Assembly: GCA_030374735.1 (NCBI GenBank)
Contig: JASCIV010000093.1
Span: 1 to 49,450 of the forward strand
Direction: 5' to 3'
Source of the DNA: Gracilaria caudata
Lineage: Eukaryota; Rhodophyta; Florideophyceae; Gracilariales; Gracilariaceae
Length of the DNA: 49,450 nucleotides
A program made the translations under genes and the position numbers. This document shows positions 28,575 through 38,752 of this stretch, piece after piece (within the stretch, counting starts at the first letter, position 1; each line of letters starts with the position of its first letter). A model generated the notes under the pieces. It saw only the letters and a list, made by a program, of their open reading frames with translations, was not told the origin of the DNA and did no database searches.

Positions 28575-31500
28575 CTAAGGATTAGCACCCGACGCTTCGT
28601 TCTTTTCCGCTTCCCGCAGCTCCCTTTGTTTGCGATTTTCCGCTTCCCTCTGTGCCATTCTTTCTTTGCGCGCTTTCTCCTCAGCTCTAATCCTATTGTC
28701 TTTCACTGCTTGTTCGAAGGCTTCGACAAAAGCTGAAAGTGTGCTGAATAGATCCTCAACCTTCACGTGCTTAGGATCCTCACCGAGTGAGACTGCCAAC
28801 TCCATGAATATACGCAGCATTTCCTCTTGTAACTTTTGAAGATCTTCAACGGCAGATTCGGCCCTGGTGAATATATCTTTTGCTACTGCAAGAGCGTTCT
28901 TGGACTGGGACCTGTTCTTCTTAATATCATCATCGCCCTCTGACGAGTCCGATCCGATCGACTTTTTGGCATCTCCGTTCTCTTTCGTTTGGTCATTACT
29001 TCCCGAAGATAGAGAGTCGGACATGTTAGACAAACGTCTCGTAGACTTCGGTGGCGGAGGGGTGCTTGGTAGTGAGACATTTTGTTTCCCTCCTCTTGCT
29101 TGCTCTTCTTTGACAATCATAGTAAGCTCTCTTCCTAGCATTGTCACAGCCTTTTGAAAGGTGGTCACTTCCCGGGCAATCTCCTCCTTCGCAATTCGAC
29201 GAGCCTTCCCGATGCTTGGCATATCCTCGGGGAATAACAACGTGTCGGGAGACTTTTTTTCTGCAAGCTCCACGATGAAATGCAATAAATTTGTCCCACG
29301 TTCCCGAGCTTTGATCTCAGTTAGCTTCGTTAAAGCCTCCAGCTTAAATCCTCGGGCTGAACCCTTTGCGGTCCCAGCGTTCAAGAAGTTTCCAATAGCC
29401 AGCACCATAGCCAATACCTGCTGCAGCCGTTTAGAGTTCAAGACCTCCTTCGAAGCTTTGATAACGTCAGATAGTGATGTTCGAATCTCTTCTTCGACTT
29501 CACCAGCAGTGCGCATCGTGACCATCGCTTTAACTTTAGAACCCCATCGCGGAACCCGTGCGATATAATACGCTAATGATTCTGCGGCGTTGAGTTGCGC
29601 CACACCTTCTTCCGGTGCGGCAAAATTCTTTGCCATCTCCAGTTCTTCAGGTTTGAATGCGTTGGATATTAAGGCATTTACGTTGTCAAGAGACAGCCTT
29701 TCTTCTAGCGGATCCAAAGTACGCACTGCTTCAGTGATTTCTTTCGGCGGAATTTCAAACTTACGAAGCATAATAAGCGTGTTCTGCATCTTTCTCTGCT
29801 CCAGGATACCAGCGTTCTGGGGTCCACTGGACTCTTGTTTCTTATCTTCCTCCAGTTTTTCGAAGGCCTTAGGAGGGGGTCTGTTGCTAAAGATCTCTAG
29901 GAGATCCTTTTCAGTGTCCTCATCTAATGCAACAATATTTTGGAATTCTTCCTTCGCGTACAACGTCTTGCTCACCTTCATGTTTGATATCGTATTCCAG
30001 TTCAAACGCTTTGTGTCGTTCCGTTTCTGAGGTTGTGAAGCAGGTGTGCTGCTTCCCGGTGTTGGGGCTTTGGGAGTGTTTACAGCTGCCGGTTTCTTTA
30101 GTCCGCCTACAGGGGGAGGCTTTGGTGGCCCCTTCTTTAGCCCACTTAGGGGTGGTGGAGCTGGTGGTGCCTTCTTCAAGCCTGACAAAGGAGGCGGTGC
30201 GGGGGGTGGCGCACCCTTTTTCTTTTCTCCCGGCAAAGGAGGTGGAGGCGGCCCGCCGGCTGTTTTACTTCCATCTTTCGGAGGCGGAGGTGGAACAGAA
30301 CCTTTCGCGCTTGTCGGGGGTGGTGGCGGCGGCGGCGGCGGAGCGCTTCCATCCGCACGAATGACACCATGCGGTCTTGGCGGTGGTGGTGGGGGAGGTG
30401 GTGGAGGTGGTGCGGACGCGCCAGATCCCTCCGCCGTAGTGCTGGGATGACGAAGTGGCGGCGGTGGCGGTGGTGGCGGTGCAGACGCGCCAGATCCCTC
30501 CGCCCTGACCTTGCGGGGAGGGCGCGGTGGCGGTGGCGGCGGAGGAGGTCCTTTACCTGCGGAGGGCGCAGAACCAGCCCCTGGTGGAGGTGGCGGAGGT
30601 GGCGGACCCGATAAGCCCCTCTTAGACCCAATACCACCGATCACACCCCCAATACCCAGTGGACCAGGGGCTCCTGAGGAATTTGCCTCCGCCGTATGTG
30701 TAGGATCCGCTTCATGACGCATAACTTTAACTTTGTCAACAACTTCCTGAGTCGAAAAGAACTTACGACCACTGCCATCTCCAGTCCCAGTCTTCGAGTC
30801 CCTCACCAAAGCCTCAAGTGCGCCTGTGATCTGGCTAATAATCTCATTCTCGTTAACTTCTGCTTCGTTGAGGTTATCAGCATTCTTGAGGACATCATCT
30901 GCACGAAAACGATCAGTTAAGCCCGTCTTCTTTACACCCTTAAGAAGTACTTGAACTGCCTCGCGAAGGATTTCAGCATCTCGTTTTTCGTCATCTTCTT
31001 CACTTTCATCAGTAGCACCACTATCCTCAGAGTCTGACTTTTTCCTCCGCGATAGTCTCTCTTGCAGAACACTGAAGTCTTCTAACTCCTCTTCGTCCAA
31101 TTCTTCTTCGTCAATGAATTTAGCAATGTCTGAGAAGCCGTCATCCTCAGAAGATCCTTCTGTAGTTGTTTGTGCAGAGCCGCGACGTCCAACAAAGGTC
31201 TTCGACAGTAATTGTTTTGCCGTCTTCTGTCTACCAATCCTATCAGTCTGTTGCTCATTGCTCACTTCCTCGCTGTAGCGCATGAAAACTTCGACGAACT
31301 CGTCGACACCTTCGGTTCCGACATCAAAGCCAAGTACTTGTTCCAACATCTTTGCCTTCCGCTGGATATCGTCTCCATCAAATGCAGTCTGGTGTTCCTG
31401 CAGTCTTCTTTCTCGTTCTGCATTCTTCTGCTGCAACTCTTCCACAAAATTGGCGCTGCGGTTCTTGTTGGAATACGACGGCTGGACGATAGCTTGCATG

Positions 31501-32684
31501 GTAGGAGGAGGTCCCTCCGGGGCATTGGAAGCAATCTCCTCCACAACTTCATACAAGTCCGCAACTCGAGCGATGAGTCCTGCCTTGTCGTCACCCAGCT
31601 TTTCTGCGTATTTCACCATAGCTTCCTCAGAGAAGTCGTCTTTATCCACGCCTTCTGGAGGCTCGACAGATTCGATGAAGAAATGAACTTCAAGATCAGT
31701 GTCAAAAGCGACCTTGTTCGCCAGTCCCGGAGCAAGTTCAAGGTCCTTACGAGGTACGCGATGAAACGGGGGTTCAAGGAATCCGGTATGTCTTGCAATG
31801 ATAAAGAGTGGTTTGGTGACATCGCTCAACGGTACCCAGTGCTCAAAGGCAAAGACAACGTCGCCAGCAATAATCTCATCATTCAGTGCGAAACTCGCAA
31901 ATCCAGTTCCAATACTGATATCGGTGCCACCGTCTTCGGAGCGCATTATAGTAGTGCAGTGGGCAACATTATCGTTGCCAGCCTGATAGATGCGAATTAT
32001 GGGATTCCATGGTTGGTCGTCGATGTACACCGAACCCTGGACAAGTATTTTGGGGATCTGAAGTGGGCGGTTGTTTGGAAATCGCATGTTGATACGCAGC
32101 ATAGTGAAGTACCGTAAGTATTGATACAAATTGGGGTTCAATATGTCTTGCTGTAGCTGCCGATCAGAACACATTCCTGCATCTTTGACAGTTTCTTTGA
32201 AATGCTCTAGCGCAGCAATTCCATTTTCCGTGAGCGAAACGTACGCCATGTACGCGCAAGCCACTAGCGCAATTATAGTGAGTGGTCGATATTCTTCGCA
32301 TAGATGGTTTCGAGTGATTATAAGCACAATATGCTGCGAGCCGGATTGAAAGCCACTGGCGAGCCAGTCGTAAGCATCTGCGCACACTTCAAACAAAGAC
32401 GAAAGCGAAGGAACGAGGTAATAAGGTCCCAAACGCACCGGGGTAGTGACAAGTACGCCTGGTAAAATATCGTCGACCCAGGTCTCATCCCCTGTAGCTC
32501 CGACATCAAGCACCATGACCTGACGTGATTCTCCATACTTGCTGTGTATTTTCTGCAAGGCAACAGACATATCATCTTTAAAGGTGTGAGGATCGTACAA
32601 GGCAATGAGTACTCCATCGACAAGCTCGGATATCTTTCGGGTTGACTTTGGCCTCTTGTAGAAGGTCTGTAACAAGCCCTTCAT
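28575..32684 (-). CDS. Class II formin (PTEN-like region, FH1, FH2)
   Basis: This actin-nucleating protein has 1,369 residues. The N-terminal 350 residues look like the PTEN phosphatase-C2 pair of plant class II formins, starting with KRPKSTRKISELVDGV. The catalytic phosphatase loop HCxxGxxR is not present: the matching place reads NHLCEEYRPL, so catalysis is unlikely, and membrane lipid binding is the presumed role. A long acidic linker follows (about 370-640). FH1 spans about 640-890, with many runs of 5 to 11 prolines that bind profilin. FH2 runs about 895-1290, with KRLNWNTI at its start and GNFLNAGTAKGSARGFKL as the conserved core. A Lys/Glu-rich coiled tail closes the protein. No intron is visible over 4.1 kb. 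Confidence 0.92.
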   Translation of the reverse strand: MKGLLQTFYKRPKSTRKISELVDGVLIALYDPHTFKDDMSVALQKIHSKYGESRQVMVLDVGATGDETWVDDILPGVLVTTPVRLGPYYLVPSLSSLFEVCADAYDWLASGFQSGSQHIVLIITRNHLCEEYRPLTIIALVACAYMAYVSLTENGIAALEHFKETVKDAGMCSDRQLQQDILNPNLYQYLRYFTMLRINMRFPNNRPLQIPKILVQGSVYIDDQPWNPIIRIYQAGNDNVAHCTTIMRSEDGGTDISIGTGFASFALNDEIIAGDVVFAFEHWVPLSDVTKPLFIIARHTGFLEPPFHRVPRKDLELAPGLANKVAFDTDLEVHFFIESVEPPEGVDKDDFSEEAMVKYAEKLGDDKAGLIARVADLYEVVEEIASNAPEGPPPTMQAIVQPSYSNKNRSANFVEELQQKNAERERRLQEHQTAFDGDDIQRKAKMLEQVLGFDVGTEGVDEFVEVFMRYSEEVSNEQQTDRIGRQKTAKQLLSKTFVGRRGSAQTTTEGSSEDDGFSDIAKFIDEEELDEEELEDFSVLQERLSRRKKSDSEDSGATDESEEDDEKRDAEILREAVQVLLKGVKKTGLTDRFRADDVLKNADNLNEAEVNENEIISQITGALEALVRDSKTGTGDGSGRKFFSTQEVVDKVKVMRHEADPTHTAEANSSGAPGPLGIGGVIGGIGSKRGLSGPPPPPPPPGAGSAPSAGKGPPPPPPPPRPPRKVRAEGSGASAPPPPPPPPLRHPSTTAEGSGASAPPPPPPPPPPPRPHGVIRADGSAPPPPPPPPPTSAKGSVPPPPPKDGSKTAGGPPPPPLPGEKKKGAPPPAPPPLSGLKKAPPAPPPLSGLKKGPPKPPPVGGLKKPAAVNTPKAPTPGSSTPASQPQKRNDTKRLNWNTISNMKVSKTLYAKEEFQNIVALDEDTEKDLLEIFSNRPPPKAFEKLEEDKKQESSGPQNAGILEQRKMQNTLIMLRKFEIPPKEITEAVRTLDPLEERLSLDNVNALISNAFKPEELEMAKNFAAPEEGVAQLNAAESLAYYIARVPRWGSKVKAMVTMRTAGEVEEEIRTSLSDVIKASKEVLNSKRLQQVLAMVLAIGNFLNAGTAKGSARGFKLEALTKLTEIKARERGTNLLHFIVELAEKKSPDTLLFPEDMPSIGKARRIAKEEIAREVTTFQKAVTMLGRELTMIVKEEQARGGKQNVSLPSTPPPPKSTRRLSNMSDSLSSGSNDQTKENGDAKKSIGSDSSEGDDDIKKNRSQSKNALAVAKDIFTRAESAVEDLQKLQEEMLRIFMELAVSLGEDPKHVKVEDLFSTLSAFVEAFEQAVKDNRIRAEEKARKERMAQREAENRKQRELREAEKNEASGANP

Positions 32685-33613
32685 GGCGATTTAATGACGG
32701 GCGGCATGAAGACGCAACAGGTGCGAGGATGGGCGCTCCGCGCGCGCGGCGGTGAAGGGGGGGGAAAGGACTCTCTTTCTCTTTAGCTCTCTGTTTGCGG
32801 CGCGAAGGAACAGCTGCCGTAGGGGGGGGGGAGACGGTGGCGCGGCGTCAGGTCGCAGCACAGCATGACGGCTTGCTGCGATTGCTACAACACTCGATGA
32901 CGTCTTTTTGCATGCTGTAAGGCACACTGACTTACAGCAGCCCTAGCCGTAGTTTCAAGTTTATGATGCGCCCACACGTCATCATCATGGCCTGGGGAGA
33001 AGTGAAGTTTCTTTGTGTGGTTATGGCAGTGGGTCGCATTGGCGTCGCGGTAGCGTTAAGTCCAGTCGGTTGCCTCTGCAAGGGTATGTAGTACGTACTA
33101 CGCACCTTCAGTGAAGATCGTTTTCGTGAAAGCTTGCTGCTGGCGTGGCCGAACTGAGCACTTCGCCATAATGAAGCACTGAAGAGCGATTGGTGGTCTG
33201 CATGATCTTTGTGTGTCAGGCTGTCTTTTTTAACTATCTACCTTCGTAGGGATGATTGGTAAGGACCACGAGGGCAACCTTCTACCATCTGTTCGGCTTC
33301 ATCGTGTGGCGTCGAGTCGCAGCATGGTATCGGTACGGTATTTGCGCACACAAGTATCGAACAACCAACCCCGTAACCCTGTCGTGCTCACCGCTGCGGG
33401 TTTTTATTTCGAAAGAAAACTATCGTAAAATGATTTCAACGTATGTCAAAGCTTTTCTCCTCAAACAGCAAAAGAGGCGAATCACCAGATGATGCACTTT
33501 ACGAGACACACAAGCGCGATAACATTTGTACAGTCGCTAGCCTTAAAGTGCAAAGCGTTTGCAGAAGCATAATGTACACCGGAACTTAATCCGAGAAAAA
33601 AAAGAAATGCGAG
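32685..33613. other. Formin upstream region and LC8 3' side
   Basis: It starts with a G/A- and C/T-rich leader next to the formin ATG, with runs of G at 32757-32764 and 32821-32830 (plus strand). A perfect 14-bp palindrome GTAGTACGTACTAC sits at 33088-33101. No gene is recognised. Confidence 0.4.
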
Positions 33614-33952
33614 CTACCCGCTGCGGAACAACAACACCGCCGTCTTCTCGATATAAAAGTACAGGAAGCCCGAGCTTTCATGCGTCACGTAACTTCCGAA
33701 ATGACGACCCACAATACAATGCCACGACGGTTGGAAACGGTTGTCAAATTCCTTCTTGAGAAACTTTGCCATGTCGCGCTCCAGTTCGAAGCGATCCAGC
33801 GCTGTTAACGCCAGTTCAATTGCCTTTCGTTGCATGTCCTCGGGCATGTCGGCAGATTTGACTACCACACGAGGCTGCTTCTCCACCGGCACGAACTTTT
33901 GGTCGCTCGCTTGAGAGCGCACTGCGGTGGGCGTCTCCGTGGCAGTCGTCAT
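33614..33952 (-). CDS. DYNLL1: Dynein light chain LC8-type (DYNLL)
   Basis: This is a small homodimeric hub protein of 112 residues that binds short linear motifs in many partners, inside and outside dynein. The core, about 24-112, carries the family hallmarks: KSADMPEDMQ, FLKKEFDNRFQPSWHCIVGR, FGSYVTHE and FLYFYIEKTAVLLFRSG at the very end. The first ATG in the frame is 33952, giving an N-terminal extension of about 23 residues relative to animal LC8 (89 residues), as seen in plant-type LC8. The frame stays open upstream to about 34228 but without another ATG. All core residues that I can compare look intact. Whether the organism has a dynein motor cannot be told from here. Confidence 0.92.
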   Translation of the reverse strand: MTTATETPTAVRSQASDQKFVPVEKQPRVVVKSADMPEDMQRKAIELALTALDRFELERDMAKFLKKEFDNRFQPSWHCIVGRHFGSYVTHESSGFLYFYIEKTAVLLFRSG

Positions 33953-34279
33953 CGAGTGCAGTTCGCTTTTTGAGGGCGGTGCTTTTGAGGACGTCGTTTT
34001 TGTAGACGACGACCGAGGGCTTTCTAGGTGAACTTCACAGCTAGTGCTTTTGAAAGCCGTTGAGAAAGCGAATTGTTGCGAATGAGGAGAAAGGCGGACG
34101 GACGCACAGAAAGTGGCGGAACTGCTGACGTTTTTGTTGACGCGATGAACCGCAACCGAGTTGCAATCGTGGAAGGAAAACGACCGGACTGCAAGATATC
34201 TATGTGCTGCAAACAAATCGGAGTTCAATTTTCAAAAGCGCGCTGTTTCAAATTTTGTACCGTAGATACCACATGTTAG

Positions 34280-34355
34280 TTGTGGTGGGGAGTCTCATAA
34301 TATGAGATATTTATGAGTGGCACCGAATTATTGGCGCCGAAGAGCTCCACCACAA
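34280..34355. repeat. Inverted repeat with inner palindrome
   Basis: The 9-bp arms 34280-34288 and 34347-34355 are exact reverse complements. Inside them, 34293-34307 is a near-perfect palindrome of TCTCATA and TATGAGA. It lies about 330 bp upstream of LC8. Confidence 0.4.
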
Positions 34356-35146
34356 GTGACGCAACCCACAGCTGACAAAGCCGTATGTGCAAGTAGCTTT
34401 AGGTTTTATTCCCGTATCGCATCGTCGAATCTGTCCGAGATAACGCGAGATGTTACACCTGGAGCATTTCCATCTTCGTCAAGAACAATGGAGGCAAGTA
34501 GGCTTGCAAGATGAACTCGGTTACAAATCAAAAAGTTCAGAGAGGCGCAATACCAATTGAAAGAGCTACAGTACTCCCAGCCAGAGTGCTGCAGTACTAC
34601 TGCAGGGATCCTTCCGTGACCTTCTTTCGTAGCATGTGTCCAAGCTAGCAAATCATACCGAACATCTGACCATTTGAGCGACTTTTCAGCTCGTAAACGG
34701 TTGACGTTAGAACGCTACCTCCTACTGAGCAAAGTCGCTTGGTTAGAGCTGCCCGGCACCCCGTGAAATTGCATTCAGTAAACCTCTCTAGGGGGACTTA
34801 ACGATGTTACAATGTCATGTGAGAAGGGAGTCTTCTCCCGATCCCAGTCCCCTGACGACTTTTTATCGATATCTTCGTATCGAACACTCATGATCATCAC
34901 CCTCATGGTGGTTCCGCACAGAGTTCAGTGCAACCTAACCGGGTACGAAGTTTGCACTACGAAGGTTACCTTGATGCCTTGAGCCCTAAATCAGAAGCTT
35001 TCAAGTGCTTCATCAAAACGAAGAAGAAATTTCTCGACAGCTGTTCACTCCATGTTGTACCCATAACAAGGGGAAGAGCAGGATGGGTTTCGCAGATTGG
35101 TTCAAGATACGTCGAAGTGAAGCCTTGAAAGTACAATGCAACACAT

Positions 35147-35368
35147 ATGGGGCAGCTCCACGAAGATGAGAATTCATATAGTCCAAAGAGACAAGTTTTT
35201 CTTTACAACGATGGAGAGAGTGATGGATTCCACAAGAACACAAGATTAAAGTTTCTGGAGGATGCAGCATCAAGTCAGGAGGTTGTGGTTCCTTCGGAAA
35301 ACGTCGTGTTCATTTTGAATGTGGCCGCACGAAGGAAGGATTTCTGGAAGTCGAAGGATAGATTATGA
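35147..35368 (+). CDS. Unrecognised small open frame
   Basis: This is a 73-codon frame from an ATG. The same frame is open for another 66 codons upstream, from 34928, broken only by one stop at 35126-35128. The peptide is polar with a VVVPSENVVFILNV stretch, and I recognise no family. It could be an eroded gene or a chance frame. It ends 6 bp before the first double-hairpin module. Confidence 0.2.
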   Translation: MGQLHEDENSYSPKRQVFLYNDGESDGFHKNTRLKFLEDAASSQEVVVPSENVVFILNVAARRKDFWKSKDRL

Positions 35369-35374
35369 GCAAAC

Positions 35375-35452
35375 AGAGCGTTTCTTTCAACAGAGACGCT
35401 CTGCAGTAAGTAGTAATTATACTACTGCACCTGTAAAAGAAAGAGAGAGATG
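35375..35452. repeat. Double-hairpin module A
   Basis: Hairpin 1 has arms 35375-35385 and 35392-35402: 11 pairs, one of them G-U, with a 6-nt loop. Hairpin 2 has arms 35409-35415 and 35420-35426: 7 pairs with a 4-nt loop. An AAGAGAGAGA-type purine tail follows. A related copy lies 460 bp downstream. Confidence 0.6.
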
Positions 35453-35837
35453 AGCAAAGAGAAGCGGAAGATGCCCTTTCACAGTTGTCTGTTGGCAATA
35501 CTCCAAGCTTGCACCCGTTTTCTTCTTCAGTAGTTCTTGGCCTCCGTTGGAGATCCGTCTGCGTTCTCATTTCGCTCCGACCACGGAAAAGTGGATCGGA
35601 GACAGGCACACCACGGGAAGGCGAGATGCACGTGCCCGTACGCCTCTACTGGGCAGAAAGTTGTTTTGTAATTGTCATGCGGCCGTGTTGAATGACGTCG
35701 AGCTCTAGGTGTGAAGGTGCCCAAGAAGGACACATGCAAGACGTCTTGCAAGACGACTAAGCCTCCCAACTCTTCGTGATCGACGTTCAAGGTCTACTTG
35801 TTGCCAATATCGTGAGAACGTGCTGACCTTTTTAGAA

Positions 35838-35930
35838 GAGAGCGTTTCTTTAAGGAGAAACTCTCTACAGTTGGTTTCAACTAAGCTACATGTGCCTATA
35901 AATGAGAGAAAGAGAGAGAGAGAGAGAGAT
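35838..35930. repeat. Double-hairpin module B
   Basis: This is a diverged copy of module A. The 13 bases AGAGCGTTTCTTT are shared. Hairpin 1 (35838-35849 with 35856-35865) has 10 pairs with a 2-nt bulge and a 6-nt loop. Hairpin 2 (35869-35873 with 35878-35882) has 5 pairs and a 4-nt loop. A GA-repeat tail follows. The second stem differs in sequence from module A but the fold is kept. Confidence 0.6.
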
Positions 35931-36939
35931 TATTGGCTGGAATGATGCGGTTCGGCAAATCTACTCGAAAAGTACTTGAACGAGTCATGAGCAACAACAG
36001 GCCACTGTCTATACGAGTCGCAAACGCCCTCATCTTCTTCGCAACGTAAGACCTTTTAGAAAATAGAAGGTATCCTCTTCTTCTTCTTTATTGTGGAAGT
36101 TGTGCTCTCATTAGGTATCCTCAAACCCTCCAATTTGCCACTCTCCTTCGGCATTTATCGAATCAGGCGTTGTATCATAGCTGCTGCGAATATCATCACC
36201 TGCTCACTTTCGTTTGAGTTGCCATCAGCCCTAATCCCTGCCATGCTGTCGCAACTACCACTAACTTTCGCAAGCGTTAATTACCGCCGGTTCTGATCAC
36301 CACTGCCGAACTGTCACTGTCATCGAAGACGGTTTCTGCCGCAGCCACGAAATGGTTCATTCCTCTCGTTGTTACCATATTACCGCCGTTGATCTTTTGT
36401 GGGCTGCTCACTATGAACGTTAATTAGCTACCGCCACTCCAAATGTGTCTATCTGTACCTTTTCCTGGCACAACGGGCGGGAATCTTGCGGCTATCCGCT
36501 TGTGTCACTGTCACTTCTTGCCATTGCTGCGCAGCGCTGCCTAGTTTTTGTCGCAACCGTTCGCCTTGTCAAAACCAACGCATTCCGACCGTGGTTCAAA
36601 TGGTGGTGATGATGATGATGATAATATTGGAAATGGCCACAACAAACTTGGGCAGCAGTTTTGATCCGATCAGTCTATCTTCATTGCCACACAGCCACTG
36701 TATTGGGGGGAAGAGGTATGTTTATATGCACTGTTCCGTATCTGTAATGAACTGCACAACATTCCACAAATGGGAGTGCGGTGTCTTGCGACTGCCTGTA
36801 ACTACGCTCTTGACGGTGATGATAGCTTACTATGCTGCAGGATCACGACCTTAAGAATGTTAGCCTTTTGTTAGAAGAAGCCTGTACGGGGATATCCTTC
36901 TACTGCAGTAAATTCGCATCGCAGTGTCCCAACCTGCAG

Positions 36940-37551
36940 CTAGTAACTGGCGTAAATCTGCCTCAAAACAACAAAATATAGAATTGCGGCTATTATTGCG
37001 CCAACCACAAGAGCTGTGATGCATCCGGCGACATACTTGTTCCTCGCTTTGGCGTTTGTAATGCCGAAAGATTGAGGACAACATGCTGCAAACAGAAGCG
37101 CAAAAACAGGTCCGATAAAAAAGGAAAGAAGAAAGCCGATAAAGAACTTTCCCCAATAGCTCTGATTCGCTACCGGTTGCGCTGTGGGTTTCTGTTGCTG
37201 CGGAATTTGCGACGATGGCACCGGCATGGAATACGTTGTGTTTGACGCCGGCGGCGGAGCATATCCAGCTTGCGGCGGAGCGTACCCCGGTTGTGGCGGA
37301 GCGTATCCCGGTTGTGGCGGAGCGTATCCCGGTTGCGGCGGAGCGTATCCCGGTTGCGGCGGAGCGTATCCCGGTTGCGGCGGAGCGTATCCCGGTTGCG
37401 GCGGAGCGTATCCCGGTTGCGGCGGAGCGTATCCCGGTTGTGGCGGCGCGTATCCCGCTTGCGGTGGCACTGCGGAGGGATAGCCTCCCGGCTGAGGCGG
37501 CACCGCAGCATTCGGTGCGTCGGGGGGCACAGAGTTAGACTGGTCTTTCAT
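36940..37551 (-). CDS. GYAPPQP-repeat protein with two membrane segments
   Basis: This protein of 203 residues has no family that I can name. The first 100 residues are a Pro/Gly/Tyr/Gln-rich tail with ten copies of the 7-residue unit GYAPPQP (last copies GYAPPQA and GYAPPPA). Such tails tend to be disordered and cytosolic. The C-terminal half has two strong hydrophobic stretches (FFIGFLLSFFIGPVFALLFAA, given in part, and ITALVVGAIIAAILYFVVL) split by a short basic polar loop with CCPQSFGITNAKARNKY. That makes a hairpin-like membrane anchor or a two-span protein. Similar XYPPX-rich membrane proteins occur in many eukaryotes. The ATG at 37551 is the only plausible start. Confidence 0.7.
   Translation of the reverse strand: MKDQSNSVPPDAPNAAVPPQPGGYPSAVPPQAGYAPPQPGYAPPQPGYAPPQPGYAPPQPGYAPPQPGYAPPQPGYAPPQPGYAPPQPGYAPPQAGYAPPPASNTTYSMPVPSSQIPQQQKPTAQPVANQSYWGKFFIGFLLSFFIGPVFALLFAACCPQSFGITNAKARNKYVAGCITALVVGAIIAAILYFVVLRQIYASY
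37262..37471 (-). repeat. 21-bp minisatellite, ten copies
   Basis: The unit is 21 bp and codes GYAPPQP. The central copies are nearly identical (GGTTGCGGCGGAGCGTATCC-type on the plus strand) while the end copies vary, which suggests recent unequal exchange. Because 21 is a multiple of three, all frames stay open across it. Confidence 0.9.
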
Positions 37552-38752
37552 AAGGTTGTTCTCTGTACACTAAAAGTGCTTGAACAGATAGATGAATATC
37601 AGCAATGCAACGGCAAGTGCGAAAAGGACTGTGCAGAGGCAGAAAGAATGCTGGTCGATGCTGCCGGTATCACGAGGAGAGGATAGCACAGCGCATTACG
37701 TTGTGCTTGTGTTAGTTATATAGGAGTTTGGGAACGTACAACGGCTCAAGTGGAATAAAGGGATTGACATATCTGCCTGAACGCAACCGACAAGAACGTG
37801 ATTGTTGCACGCTGTGGCGATGTACGTTGTGTTGCCCCTAGACGATGCGGTAGCACACGAGCGATGTGAGTGTTGGCAGGCAGCGGTTACCGTTGGGCCT
37901 TTTACAACAAGCTCGAGGATTTGGACGCATTGCGCTTGGACGTCGCTGTTGAGAAATTGTGAGATTCGCTTTCCGAGCGGCGTCTGCATGCGAAAAAGGG
38001 AGCTGCAAAATAGGGCGTTGCGACCACGATCAAGATGCTAATGGCACTAACGCAGCAGTTGGAATTGTTTTCAAGCTGATATGAGAAGTGATTCGAAAGA
38101 GGTTAGCAGATTCTGACAGGAGTTACTCCAAGGGTACGAGCGTTTTGTTCTTTTTTTTTTTGCATGCAGACGGATGCATAGCAAATGGTGGTTTATACAG
38201 ATTGTGCTCCTCCATCGAGAGCCAATGTATGACGTATGATAGATGACTGACGCGAGTTAAAAGAAGGGGCTTATAGAGCCAAGGTTATACTCGCCAGTGC
38301 GCCGAAAGTGGTTGATGAGTAACGAGCGTTACGCTTAGCCAGTGGCGTTTGGACGAGTTGTTGCCTGCGTACAGCACGTACAATCAACAAAATGTTCAAA
38401 CGTTTGCCGCGCGCTCGCAGGGGCCGCGTTTGCAGTGTTTGATATCGACTGGCGCGTTTCGGCCGCGCCCCCCCCTTCGGCACATGAGCAATGATTGCTC
38501 ACCCTAATTTGTGATGTCGCCTTAGATCCCTTTTTTTCGCCTGATTTTTCACGTGTTCAGTGTGAGCAAGTGAAAGGTCACCACCGGCGCGCTCATTCGC
38601 GCCGCGCGTATGAAAGCGCGTCGCAGCTGTGGTTGGATTTGCACCACCGACGCGCAATGAACGGCGCACGCAATGATTTCACTTTTGTATTCGCTCGCAT
38701 ACTGTGCGCGGCCGCGCCGCGCCGCCCCACGAAGGTTACGCGTGATAGATTG
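37552..38752. other. Intergenic region
   Basis: No gene recognised. A 97-codon frame (37696-37989, minus) has no known match. There is a T run at 38150-38160. GC content rises from about 38.4 kb. Confidence 0.4.

Larger units (their letters stand above)
33953..36939. other. Long gene-poor stretch with structured repeats
   Basis: About 3 kb without a recognised gene. It holds small inverted repeats (34280-34355 and a perfect 17-nt palindrome at 34590-34606), an unrecognised frame at 35147-35368, two related double-hairpin modules (listed separately), a GA microsatellite at 35911-35929, and a TGATGA run at 36606-36622. Most of the stretch is AT-rich. Confidence 0.45.

Noticed and set aside
31212..32117. 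A 301-codon plus-strand frame
   Set aside because: It is the shadow of the formin PTEN-like region on the other strand.
37184..37686. GGAYPGC and VPRLRRS-type repeat proteins on the plus strand
   Set aside because: They come only from the 21-bp repeat read on the wrong strand; the minus frame continues into membrane segments and has the ATG.
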